64,000 nucleotides of DNA from contig JACEVL010000045.1 of the NCBI GenBank assembly GCA_020284085.1, positions 580,001 through 644,000 on the forward strand, in the 5' to 3' direction. Positions 11,954 to 26,460 of the stretch are shown one piece after another. Below the pieces are notes generated by a model. It saw only the letters and a program-made list of their open reading frames with translations, made no database searches and was not told the DNA's origin. This DNA is from Aporrectodea caliginosa (Eukaryota > Annelida > Clitellata > Crassiclitellata > Lumbricidae). The position numbers were made by a program, and so were the translations under genes. The stretch's first letter is position 1; the number at the start of each line of letters is the position of its first letter.

Positions 11954-13860
11954 GACAGAGAGAGAGAGACGGTGCTTAACTTGGTGCATTGTTAGTATTA
12001 TTATTGTTATTGTTTTTATTATAATGTGGCCGGAATAAGTTGTCAGTCATTTTCCATGTTTATTCGGCCTGCCTGTCAAATCGCACACACGCAGAGAGGC
12101 TTTTTCTTACTCATAACTTGGCTAAAACAGTTTTTTGTTCAATGGCTAAGTCAAATATTTACGCTTTATTGTTGTATGGTATTTCCTCTTTTAAGTGTTA
12201 AAGTTCCAAGTGGTTGAAAACTGTTCACTTTCTAGCGTTGTTAAATCTTCCGCTTTATTGAATTGCCTTTGTGAACTTCATGGTCTTCCTGCTGAATGTT
12301 AAGTAAAATAATTTTATGCTGAAGAGTGCATGTCCTACCTTTGAATACCAGCCTTCCATCATCCTTCCATCACCCTTCCATCACCCTTCCATCAGCCTTC
12401 CATCCACTCTGCTAACTCCATTTCGTCCTCCTAGACTGTTGCGTTCTTCATATACTGACTTCTGCTATTAAACCGTCCTAAGTTGAGGGCAGCTATTGAC
12501 GTATATTGGCATTTATTGCTGTTTAAGATGTATGTACACCAGAGTGCAGTCTGGTACAATACAGACTTTACCTACTTACTTAGTTAGTAGTAGGCTTTGT
12601 CGTGCGTTAGTCTGCTCTGTTCCTCCTATTTCGAATCGTACGCTACCACAAAAGAATTGCCAACAGATGGCTGTCATCAGTTAAATCCCGCTTCCTGACG
12701 AATCTTCTGTCCGTTGCTTGGCTCCGTCTCTTTTACCCAATTTGTCCCCTAATTAACATCCACCCATCACATTCAGATTCACTGACCTTGCACACATGGT
12801 GTAACAACTGCTTTTAAGGTCATTATAGATGATTTCCATCTGTGTTTGGATAAACGGGAAACCAGTCTACTCTACAGTCTATATGACAGCACAACCTATG
12901 CACGATCGACGTCGTCGTCGTCGTCCTACATCATATATAATATCCATGCATACATACATACAAATGTCATACATACATGCATACTTGCGTCTGCACACAC
13001 ACACACACACACACACACTCAATCAATCAATCAATCAATCCGTCTGTACAGTCGTGCAACCATCAATCCATCTTTCTATAAACGATGTATCCATTCGTAT
13101 AAAGAGTGTTTCGTGAGTGCACAATGACTGCATTTTACCTAGAACTGATTTCTTTTAGGCCAATAGAACGATCCATTCGTACATTAATTTCTTTAGTAAT
13201 TCATCTATCAATCCATTCATTACTCCATTCACCTATCCATCCATTCATCCGTCCATTCATCTATCCACCCAGGAACAGCGTATGACGAATAGCGCTACAG
13301 ACAGACAGACAGACAGACAGATAGAAAGACACGGACAGACAGACACAGACAGACGGACGGACGGACGGATGTTTGATCTGATTCTGAAGTCATCTTCTTC
13401 CACTGGATTTCTTGTTACATCCTTCACTTAACCTCCTCTTCCTCTTCCTCATACTCATCATCAGCCACAATCTCTGCTTCAGGCAGTCTGCCAGTCTGCC
13501 ACTCTGCCAGTCTGCGCCTCTCTGTCTTTCTGTGTAGGTGTGTGTGTGACACTGTGTGTGTGTGTGTGTGTGAGAGGCTGTCTGTATCTATATCTGTCTG
13601 TGTATACGCGTCTGTTTGTCTCTATGTATGTGTGTCTGATTCTATGTGTGTCTGTCTTTCTGTCTGTCTGTATGACTTGACCCATGTCTCAACCTGCGTA
13701 TTCCGTTGGTTTGCGTGTTGCTGGCTTTCTGTGTCTCTCTGCTTGCATCTGTGTATCTTGTTGTTTGTATGTTTGTCAAGATGTCTAGATGTGAGTTCAC
13801 TTGGACGTCTAGGTCATAAAGAGTTGGATGTGAATCGTTGCTAATATATATTTGGAAAGG
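10858..13860. other. Simple-repeat-rich non-coding stretch
   Basis: Contains TA tracts near 11380 and 11515, imperfect (GA)n at 11898-11969, ATC(A/C)CCTTCC repeats near 12355-12410, (CA)n and (AATC)n at 12996-13040, CATT/CATC-rich sequence at 13200-13270, (ACAG)n at 13300-13370 and GT/CT-rich sequence at 13470-13790. A GGGGTTCGAATGG box B-like match lies near 11036. No coding exon is supported. Confidence 0.6.
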
Positions 13861-13865
13861 GTTTC

Positions 13866-13974
13866 AGAATCCCTCCTCCTCCTCCTCCTCCTTCTCCGCC
13901 TCTCCTCCTCCTCCCTCCTCCTCCTCCTCCTCCTCCTCCTCCTCCTCCTCCTCCTCCTCCTCCTCCTCCTCCTC
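13866..13974. repeat. (CCT)n trinucleotide repeat
   Basis: CCT/CTC run of about 35 units with a few interruptions. Confidence 0.95.
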
Positions 13975-14655
13975 AGACGATATGCTGCCTCAGAAGGAAG
14001 AGGACATCCTCTGGAGAGAGAGAGACAGAGACCAAGGCAGATGGAGAGACAGAGGGACAGAGAGAGGCAGAGTTAGTGGGAGAAAGCAAGACGGGGGAAG
14101 AAACAGAGGGAGAGGGAGAGACAGACAGAGAGAGGGTGACTGATATTGATGTTAATAGGGTTTCCATTCAGATGTCGGCCATCTTGTCTCCTCCTTTAAC
14201 TTATTTTCCTGTTCCATTCTCTTGAATTGTCTGATGGTCGATGGGTCCCCATCCCCTTCCGCCCCTCCCTCCCTCCTCCCCCACCCGCAGACCGCCTTGT
14301 CTGCTGCGGGTTGAGCTCAGTCGCCGTCGGCCCTGTCTGGCTTATCTAGGGTGGGTGGGAGGAGGGAAGGAGGGACAAGGGGAGGGAAAGACCAGAAGCA
14401 GATGGGTGAGGATGGTGAGCTGTTAAATTTAGACTGCGAGGTTAATGGGAAGAAGAAGAAGAAGAGGGAAGAGGGAAGTGCAACGTAATATTATACCGTG
14501 GCCACCGATGATCATAATACTACATCGGAACCTCCGTCAAACGCAGATCTTCATTATGTCGTGGATTTGGATAGAACGCGGTCTGGACTTAGATACCACA
14601 ATTATTGGTTCATCTGTAGAAAACGACCTCATAGTAGAACACAGTCCTTATGAAG

Positions 14656-14832
14656 CAGAGGGGGGTAACTAATAGATTAGAATCTTAATCGATTAACTAA
14701 TCGATTAGACAAACAGATAAGTCTAATTCTAATAGATTAGCTACCAGATTTTTATAATTCCAATTGATTAGCAAATTTCAATAGCTAATTGTAATTGTAG
14801 TCGATTAGCAATTTAACTAATCGTGCTCATCT
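14656..14832. repeat. TAATCGATTAG-rich AT block
   Basis: Dense degenerate copies of TAATCGATTAG, TAATAGATTAG and CAATTGATTAG in both orientations. It may be the end of a hAT-like element (compare 9440-9475) or simple sequence. Both ends are undefined. Confidence 0.4.
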
Positions 14833-15149
14833 CTCTTATGAATGGTCCTTGATACAGGATACACTTCCAAAGACATCGTCATTTGGAAGCTACAGTGTAC
14901 AAATTATATGATTTTAAATTACAGGATTTCAGTAGTATATTATACATCCAAAGCTATTTATATTTTGTATACATTGTATAATAGATAACTAATTGTGTAA
15001 TGTTTGTTTTAATTCCCATCATCGTCATCATCATCATCGTGATCGACGTCGTTGTGGCCATCATCATCGGTTGTTCCTGATGACAGTCATTTGGTGATGA
15101 TGGGCAGAAGTGACTGATCTCCACTAGCACTCATCGTCATTATTTTCAT

Positions 15150-15330
15150 GACAACAGAGGCCAAGCGATTAACTCTCTCTGTTTCTCTCTATCTCCGTCT
15201 CTCCGTCTGTCTCCGTCTCTCTCTGTCTGATTGTCTGTCTGATTGTCTGTCTTTCTCTGTCTCTTTCTCTCTGTGTGTGTCTCTCTTTGTGTATCTGTCT
15301 GTCTGTCTGTCTCTCTCTTCAACGACGACG
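15150..15330. repeat. CT/GTCT-rich imperfect repeat
   Basis: TCTCTGTCTGTCTC-type imperfect pyrimidine sequence. Confidence 0.8.
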
Positions 15331-15611
15331 ACTTTCGACCGATCGATCATAGCCTTCGATTTCTGTTTGCATCACTTTACATAAAAATATCGTCAGTTTC
15401 TACACGCACATGCACGCACGCACACACACACCAACAGGCGCAGGCACACACACACACAGCCGGAGACAGAGGCGCTGGCTGAGACACGCACAGTTTAGAC
15501 CAGTTGGATCTTGCCATGTTTGCATTTCTGTGGAGAGGTCCTTAAGAGACTACGCTCAGTTTAGGATCTATTGGGGAGAGGGGGGAGCGGGAGGAGTGGG
15601 GAGGGGAGGAG

Positions 15612-15790
15612 TGGACAGTAGTCTAGTGGTTGGCCTGGTCGACTGTCAACCGAAAGGTCGCCAGTTCAAATCCCAGCCAAGGCAGAAATATCGGCTCCAT
15701 CTGCTGTACGTAAGGTGGTCCCTGGGCAACTCTCGGCTCTGATGAATAGTACACTGACTGTACGCTGTCGGTGGGAAGATGAGATATGCA
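15612..15790 (+). repeat. tRNA-derived SINE, family A copy 1
   Basis: Box A-like TAGTGGTTGG, then GACTGTCAACCGAAAGG, then box B AGTTCAAATCC. After this comes a body containing ATCGGCTCC and CTGTCGGTGGGAAGATGAG. The same order recurs at 56.48-56.75 kb, and the head recurs at 34.1 kb, which is why I call it a family. Confidence 0.75.
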
Positions 15791-15926
15791 TACATGCAAT
15801 GCATACACATTATATACACATACATACAATACATAATATATGCATGAGTGCATTTACTTTACAAGCATACTTGTATTCTGACTCATTCATAGATAGCTAG
15901 ATAAAGAGACGTCGTATAACTGATCT

Positions 15927-15958
15927 CAATTAATTAATTAATTAATTAATTAATTAAT
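15927..15958. repeat. (TTAA/AATT)n repeat
   Basis: Short tetranucleotide run AATTAATTAATT. Confidence 0.9.
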
Positions 15959-16664
15959 GATCTACTGAATCCTGCAAACGAAGTACATGTAAAACATACA
16001 GGAATTGTTGCGACTCGGCTTACGATAGAAGGCGATGAGACCCGTTTTTCATCGCTTGTCAAAATAGAAGATCTGATCTAATAGAAGTCGTTCTGCTCGG
16101 CTTAGGCGTCGAATCCACGCCATCTCTGCATTGGCAGAGAGAGACAGACAGACACAGACAGACACAGACAGACAAAGGCAGACAGATGAGCAGACCGGTG
16201 CAACTACTTCGACAGCCGATCAGGTCATGTGCCGAGGGCTTCATTGTCTTTGATTCTCGGGGGTCGTGACCTCCAACAGAGCGGCGCCTCCTATTGTAGT
16301 TGCTATGGTAACGCGCACCGCTCTTCTTCAGGCGCCCGTCGTTCGGATCTGGTGCGGTTTATACTGTTACGGTGGCGTGCGGTAAAAGGACATTTGCAAT
16401 GGATGGGATAATAATATAGGAAACCGTTTGGTAAACATTGGGAACTTGCGATCTAACCAATCCTAGATGCCTTCTGAATTGCGATGACGACGGCGGCGCT
16501 ATAGAAGTCTTGAGATTAGATTAGATTGGTTGATGAGTTGCCAGTGGGACATGTGACGTGTCTTCTGTGGCTCTGTGGGAATGAGAGCATTGGATCACTC
16601 GCTCTTTATTTGTTAAACGCATTCTTTGATGATCACCTGTTATTAACCTAATTTTAAGTCGTCG

Positions 16665-16721
<57 letters not shown>

Positions 16722-17320
16722 GTAATAGACTGGTTGATGGTCGTCGTCGTATGATCCAATCTTTGATTATTAATCACGAGGAGAATTATCTAATTTATTC
16801 TTAGCGCGTTCTTACTTGACCTGGTGCACTTTATCCGGTCTCTCGAAGACGATACGTTTACCGTTGGGGAGTGCGTAGGTGTGGAGGGAGGAGAGGGGAG
16901 AGAGAGGGAGGGAGAGACGGTGGCTTTGTTTGTTGGAAGGCAGATAGAAATATTGTCGTTTCCGTCACCAATGTCTGACGCCATGCAGAGATCGATAGCT
17001 GCAGCCGAAGAACTCCATCTGTCTCTCAGCCTACGCTCCTGCTGGCCACCGCTCCACCACCACCACCAGTAGGAGAAGCAGGAGGAGGAGGAGAAGGAGC
17101 AGGAGGTGGAAGAGGAAGAGGAGGCAGAGATACACACAGGCAGACGAAACAGGTAGAGAGGAAGAAGATGACGCACATAGATACAGAGGCAGACAGAACC
17201 AGGAAGAGCCAGATGCATAGAGCTACGAGGCACACTCGCAGTTACAGACGGAAGCATTCACAAAGGCACACTCACAGATACTGAGGCAGACGAAAACGGG
17301 TGCAGAAGCAGACGACAGAG
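15959..17320. other. Non-coding stretch with triplet repeats
   Basis: Holds a (CATCAT)n run passing into (CAG)n at about 16657-16722, and GGA/GAGG-rich sequence at 16880-16920 and 17070-17130. No exon with splice signals and a recognisable product was found. Confidence 0.5.
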
Positions 17321-17323
17321 AGA

Positions 17324-17886
<563 letters not shown>

Positions 17887-18235
17887 TTAGGCCGACAGCC
17901 TCTTGGACGGTCGGACGGACAGCCTTTGGTCACTGATCAGACAGCGGCAGACAGAAGGATACAGACAGACAAACGCACAGACCACAGACGGAGACGGACA
18001 GGGCATAGAGAGAGAGACAGAGAGACGGATCGAAGCGTTCTTTGTTGCAGCTGCTGCTGTTCGAAGGCGGCTCTGGTGATGTGGGATGAGGGGTTGGTGA
18101 TGGGGGGGGGATGAAGGGGGAAGTGGAGGTGGCGCCTCCTTCCTATCCTCCTCCGTCCGTTCGTTTCTCCCTTCATCCGTCGCCAGTCCGTCTGTCTGCG
18201 GAATAAAGGATGAGCAGAAGCCTTATTGGATCTGC

Positions 18236-18304
18236 TCATCTCTCTCCGTCTCTGTCTCTCTCCGTCTCTGTCTCTGTCTCTGTCTCTGTCTCTGTCTGTC
18301 TCTG

Positions 18305-18340
<36 letters not shown>

Positions 18341-18428
18341 CTCTCTCCGTCTCTCTCTCTCTCTCCGTCTCTCTCTCTCTCCTCTGTCTCTCTCTGTCTC
18401 TCTGTCTCTCTCTCTCTCTCTCTGTCTG

Positions 18429-18493
<65 letters not shown>

Positions 18494-18650
18494 CTCTGTC
18501 TCTCTCCTGTCTCTGTCTCTCTCTCTGTCTCTCTCTCTCTCTCTGTCTCTCTCTCTGTCTCTCTCTCTCTCTCGTCCGTCTCTGTCTCTCCGTCTCTGTC
18601 TCTCTCTCTGTCTCCTGGAGTCTGTCTCTCCCTGTCTCTGTCTCTGTCTC
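18236..18650. repeat. Long pyrimidine (CT)n tract with TGTC interruptions
   Basis: About 415 bp of CTCTCTGTCTC-type sequence on the + strand, opposite in polarity to the GA tract at 17.3-17.9 kb and carrying the complementary interruptions. Confidence 0.97.
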
Positions 18651-18896
18651 GGCTGCCGTCATCTTGTCACAATGAACCTTATTAATAGCTATAATGCCGT
18701 CTTCTTCTAGCTCCGTGCCTGGTGCTGACACTCTCTCTCTCCCTCTCTCTGTCTCTTTCTGTCTATCTCTTTTTTGTGTATCTCGCTGTTTGTGTCCGTC
18801 TGTCTGTCTGTCTGTCTCGTTCCCTTTCTTGTCTCGCTCTCTCTTTCTCGTTTTCTGTACAGCCGTGTTTCTCTGGACAGAGCTGGCGTTGTTTGC

Positions 18897-19095
18897 TCTT
18901 CTGTACTGGTTCTCTGTCTGTGTCTGGTTCTCTGTCTGTGTCTGGTTCTCTGTCTATGTCTGGTTCTCTGTCTGTGTCTGGTTCTCTGTCTGTGTCTGGT
19001 TCTCTGTCTGTGTCTGGTTCTCTGTCTGTGTCTGGTTCTCTGTCTGTGTCTGGTTCTCTGTCTGTGTCTGGTTCTCTGTCTGTGTCTGGTTCTCT
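18897..19095. repeat. 18-bp minisatellite, about 11 copies
   Basis: Unit TCTGTCTGTGTCTGGTTC. The period is a multiple of three, so all six frames stay open, but nothing suggests translation. Confidence 0.95.
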
Positions 19096-19604
19096 ATTTT
19101 CTGCTCTGACGTCGTGTGAGTATATACTGGAGTGCTGGAATTAATTATGGAATTGTCATTAGGTGAATAAGTTGACCAGCAGAGAGTCAACGGAATTGAC
19201 CATCTGGATTCACCTAATGGAAACAATCAATGATTGGTCAATCAATCAATCATCCAATCGGTTGCTCATCAATTCTAGTTGTTACATTGATTGATCAACT
19301 GACTGATACCCGCTTAACGTCATGTAATGTAACGTCATGTAGTGTAACGTCATGTAACGTGAATCATCGAAATTACTGAGCCCCACACAGAAGCTGCAAG
19401 AGGCAGAACAGCCTATGACCGGCGCTCTATGAATTCCAAATTATCAAGAGCCAGGTTCATGGCGACTGAGGTAAGGCCTTGGGAGACAGCGTTGAGATCA
19501 CTAAATCATTATATCAGTCAGTCAGTCAATCAATCAATAAGTCAGTTAAGTAAGTAAGTAGCCGTTATATGCATCTGACCAGCTCACGTGCATTACATTA
19601 CAAC

Positions 19605-19642
19605 GAATCGGTCTGTCTGTCTGTCGGTCGGTCTGTTGGTCG

Positions 19643-19674
<32 letters not shown>

Positions 19675-19788
19675 GTCTCTCTGTCTGTCGGTCGGTCGGT
19701 CTGTTGGTCGGTCTGTTGGTCGGTCTGTTGGTCGGTCGGTCTGTCGGTCTGTCTGTCGGTGTGTTGGTCGGTCGGTCGGTCGGTCATT
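19605..19788. repeat. (GTCT/GTCG)n tetranucleotide repeat
   Basis: Mixed GTCT, GTCG and GTTG tetramers. Confidence 0.95.
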
Positions 19789-20039
19789 TCATTTCGCTTC
19801 TATGTTACGTGTGCGGTCGTCGTCGTCCGATATAATATCGTTGGTCGAGGGTGTTAATGACGTCAGCAGCAGAGCAGTAGACGAGTAATCTCTCTTTCTG
19901 CTGCGGTGGCCATCTGTCGGCGGCGGCGGCGGCGCATGAAACCTCCTCCGTCCAGTGGGGCGGCGGATCTACTTCCGGCCCCTCAAGTGTTTCTGGGTAA
20001 TCCCACAATGCCTCGCAGCAGCTAAGAGGCGCCGCCTGG

Positions 20040-20096
20040 CGGTGGTAGTCTAAGGAAAAGTCTAAGGAAAAGTCTGAGGAAAAGTCTAAGGAAAGA
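20040..20096. repeat. 14-bp tandem repeat, 4 copies
   Basis: Unit GTCTAAGGAAAAGT-like (one copy GTCTGAGG). Confidence 0.85.
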
Positions 20097-20171
20097 GTGC
20101 CGCAGAGGACGATGTAGACCGACTGCTGCCAGATGTTTATTAGGTTCTCGGGCTTCCTCTGTCCTTCTAAC

Positions 20172-20199
20172 TACCTGTCTGTCTGTCTGTCTGTCTGCC

Positions 20200-20247
<48 letters not shown>

Positions 20248-20250
20248 AGT
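20172..20250. repeat. (GTCT)n microsatellite
   Basis: About 19 GTCT units with one GCCT variant. Confidence 0.97.
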
Positions 20251-20937
20251 CGATGTGTGTGTATGTATTATAACAGCATGATGCATTGCAGTAAAATTCC
20301 TTTAAATTACGCGTACTTGAGATTTTTCAATGTGATTCTTCAACAGTACAATTTCACATTTCTGTTGCACTATGCTACATATTGGAATGTAATCTATTTG
20401 GTGTATTGTATTGTACTGAAAAGCACGGTTTTGAATCCAATTACATTACCTTAAATTAAATTTAATAAAATCCAGTATAGTGCTTTACAGTACAATACAT
20501 TGCACAAAATGCCTGACATGGCAATGAAATCTGATGAAATACTTTACAATACAGTGTTATGTAAGCGTGAATCCATAAGTCAGTTTGTTGCCTAATGGTT
20601 GATACGAAATTCGGTTAAAACGACATTTACTCTGATTCCATGTCTTTCGTCGACGCTGTAATAATAATAATCGGCGAACTTTGTGTGGGACTAATATAAC
20701 TGATTATTGGAATTCTGGGAGAAGAAGAGTGAAGAACTGTTTTCAGCTGCAGCTGAGGCCTTGAGGGACTCGATGATCATTTCGGATGATTCTTTTTCTC
20801 AGTTAGTCTTCGAGTCTGACTGATTGTAATTTATTCTAATTAATTTCGGTTTAATATAGCTGACGTAATTTTATGACTTGTGTTCGTTGTCTTAATTTTC
20901 GGACTCATTGATGGTTCAGCCATTCGGAATGGTACTT

Positions 20938-21195
20938 GTAGCAGTTGTCTGAGCATATGCTATAGCTGTTGTCGGAGCCAGTGCCATAGCAGTTGTCTGA
21001 GCATATGCTATAGCTGTTGTCGGAGCCAGTGCCATAGCAGTTGTCTGAGCATATGCTATAGCTGTTGTCGGAGCCAGTGCCATAGCAGTTGTCTGAGCAT
21101 ATGCTATAGCTGTTGTCGGAGCCAGTGCCATAGCAGTTGTCTGAGCATATGCTATAGCTGTTGTCGGAGCCAGTGCCATAGCAGTTTGCCGAGCA
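20938..21195. repeat. 48-bp tandem repeat, about 5.3 copies
   Basis: The unit runs TAGCAGTTGTCTGAGCATATGC and continues TATAGCTGTTGTCGGAGCCAGTGCCA, with almost no differences among copies. The 16-codon period keeps long frames open on both strands. There is no start context, splice site or family resemblance to suggest a protein. Confidence 0.95.
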
Positions 21196-24454
<3,259 letters not shown>

Positions 24455-24749
24455 ATTCCCTTTTTCATCTGAGGCTGATTTTTTCTTCATCCGTCCGCCT
24501 TCCTTCCGTTTCTCTTTCCTTCCACCAACGACCATCGTTGTTGTCTTCGTCGTCGTCCTCTTGACTTCAGTCTCTGTTCCGGTCGTCGTCTGCTCTGTCG
24601 TTGTTTCTCGTCGTCGTCGTTCGTTTCGTTCGGATGACCTTTCTGACGTTGTCTTCGTCTTGGGCGCTGTGGTGGGTGTGATGTCGTTGTCTGACGGGGA
24701 CTGAGTTGACCTTTGACACGACGACCCCGTTTCTCCTCCGCCGCCTGAC
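24455..24749 (+). promoter_or_regulatory. ZMIZ1: Putative 5' untranslated part of ZMIZ first coding exon
   Basis: A good acceptor (pyrimidine-rich tract ending TTTGTTTCTACAG at 24454) precedes this segment. The frame of the ZMIZ ATG at 24750 is closed by TGA at 24714, and no AG lies between that stop and the ATG. If the exon is used it must therefore be leader sequence. An upstream non-coding exon is implied. Confidence 0.45.
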
Positions 24750-24895
24750 ATGAATCAGATGCCTCCGACTCAGACCCACAGCCACCTCACCATTCAGCAG
24801 CAGCACCAACATCACCATCAACAGCAGCTGCAACAGCTGCAACAGCAGCAGCAGCAGAAGCAGATGCAACATCACAACAGTCTACCACCATCCAA
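24750..24895 (+). CDS. ZMIZ1: ZMIZ coding exon 1 (tentative): Gln/His-rich start
   Basis: Starts [12 protein letters not shown] and runs into polyglutamine/histidine, ending LPPS plus two bases before a GTCAGT donor. Its phase matches the next exon. A G at -3 of the ATG favours initiation. The Gln-rich composition alone is weak evidence of coding. Confidence 0.55.
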
Positions 24896-25479
24896 GTCAG
24901 TCTAGACTCACCAACCACATCCTCCTCCTCCTCCTCTTCTTCCTCCTCCTCCTCCTCCTCTTCCTCCTCCTCCTCCTCCTTTAATACTCCCTCCCTCCCT
25001 CCCTCCCTCTGATCCTCTGCTCATTCACCTACTGACCTCATCCTATTCAGCCTCACATCTGCACTGCAATCCTGCTCTTGCAGTTACTTCTAATAATCTT
25101 CTTCTTCTTCCTCCTTTTCTTCCTCCTTTTCTTCCTCCTTTTCTTGCTCCTCCTCCTCCTCCTACTGTTTCTCTTCCTCCTCCTCCTTCTTCTCCTACTG
25201 TCCTCCTTCAACTCTTCTTCGTATTCCTCCTCATTTTACCTCTGCTTCTGTTTCTCTTCCTCTTCTTCTTCCTCCTTCTATTCCTCCTCCTCCTCCTCCT
25301 CCTCCTCCTCCTCCTCCTCCTCCTCACTGGACCACTTAATTGCTCTTGTACTTTCTTATTCAGTTCATTCCTCCAACTGTTGATCCTCTTCCTACTCCCT
25401 GCCTTCCTCTCACTCCTCCTCCTCCTCCTCCTCCTCCTCTTCCTCCTCCTCCTCCTCCTCCTCTTCCTCCTCTTCCTCC

Positions 25480-25511
<32 letters not shown>

Positions 25512-25533
25512 CTCCTCTTCCTCCTCATCCTCT

Positions 25534-25571
<38 letters not shown>

Positions 25572-26427
25572 CTCTTCCTCCTCCTCTTCCTCCTCCTTTA
25601 ATACTCCGCTCCATCCCTCCCTCCCTCCCTCCCTCTGATCCTCTGCTCATTCACCTACTGACCTCATCCTATTCAGCCTCACATCTGCACTGCAATCCTG
25701 CTCTTGCAGTTACTTCTAATAATCTTCTTCTTCCTCCTCCTTTTCTTCCTCCTTTTCTTCCTCCTTTTCTTGCTCCTCCTCCTCCTCCTCCTCCTCCTAC
25801 TGTTTCTCTTCCTCCTCCTCCTCCTTCTTCTCCTACTGTCCTCCTTCAACTCTTCTTCGTATTCCTCCTCATTTTACCTCTGCTTCTGTTTCTCTTCCTC
25901 TTCTTCTTCCTCCTTCTATTCCTCCTCCTCCTCCTCCTCCTCCTCCTCCTCCTCCTCCTCCTCACTGGACCACTTAATTGCTCTTGTACTTTCTTATTCA
26001 GTTCATTCCTCCAACTGTTGTTGATCCTCTTCCTACTCCCTGCCTTCCTCTCACTCCTCCTCTCTTCCTCCTTTCATCTGTCTTCATCCTCCCCTACCTC
26101 TTCTTCTTTGTCATTCCATTCCTCATGCTTAAACTATTCTCAACTCCTCTTACTCCTCCTCCTCCTCAGTCTACTTACTATTCACTTGATAGTCTCTTGC
26201 AAATAGATGAATAGATTAAGTGGTTGAATGTATGGATGGGTGAATGGATGGATGGGAGTGGATAGATGGGGGATGAATGGGGCGGATGAATGGATGGGGT
26301 GGGGAGTGGATGGATGGATTGTTTTGGCTGAACGTGAAGGAATCCGGTCAAATGATGAGTCTAGAAGGAGTGGCTTTGTATTGGACTTTATCTTTTTTAT
26401 CTGATTGTCTTTCTGTCTCTGTTTCTA

Positions 26428-26460
<33 letters not shown>

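Noticed and set aside
15612..15690. tRNA gene
   Set aside because: Box A and box B spacing is tRNA-like, but arms do not pair as a cloverleaf and the same head with different bodies recurs, so SINE is preferred. The same holds at 34.1, 56.5 and 28.6 kb.
25078..26206. Poly-Leu/Pro/Ser proteins up to 288 residues
   Set aside because: CCT-run artefacts inside a duplicated intron block.
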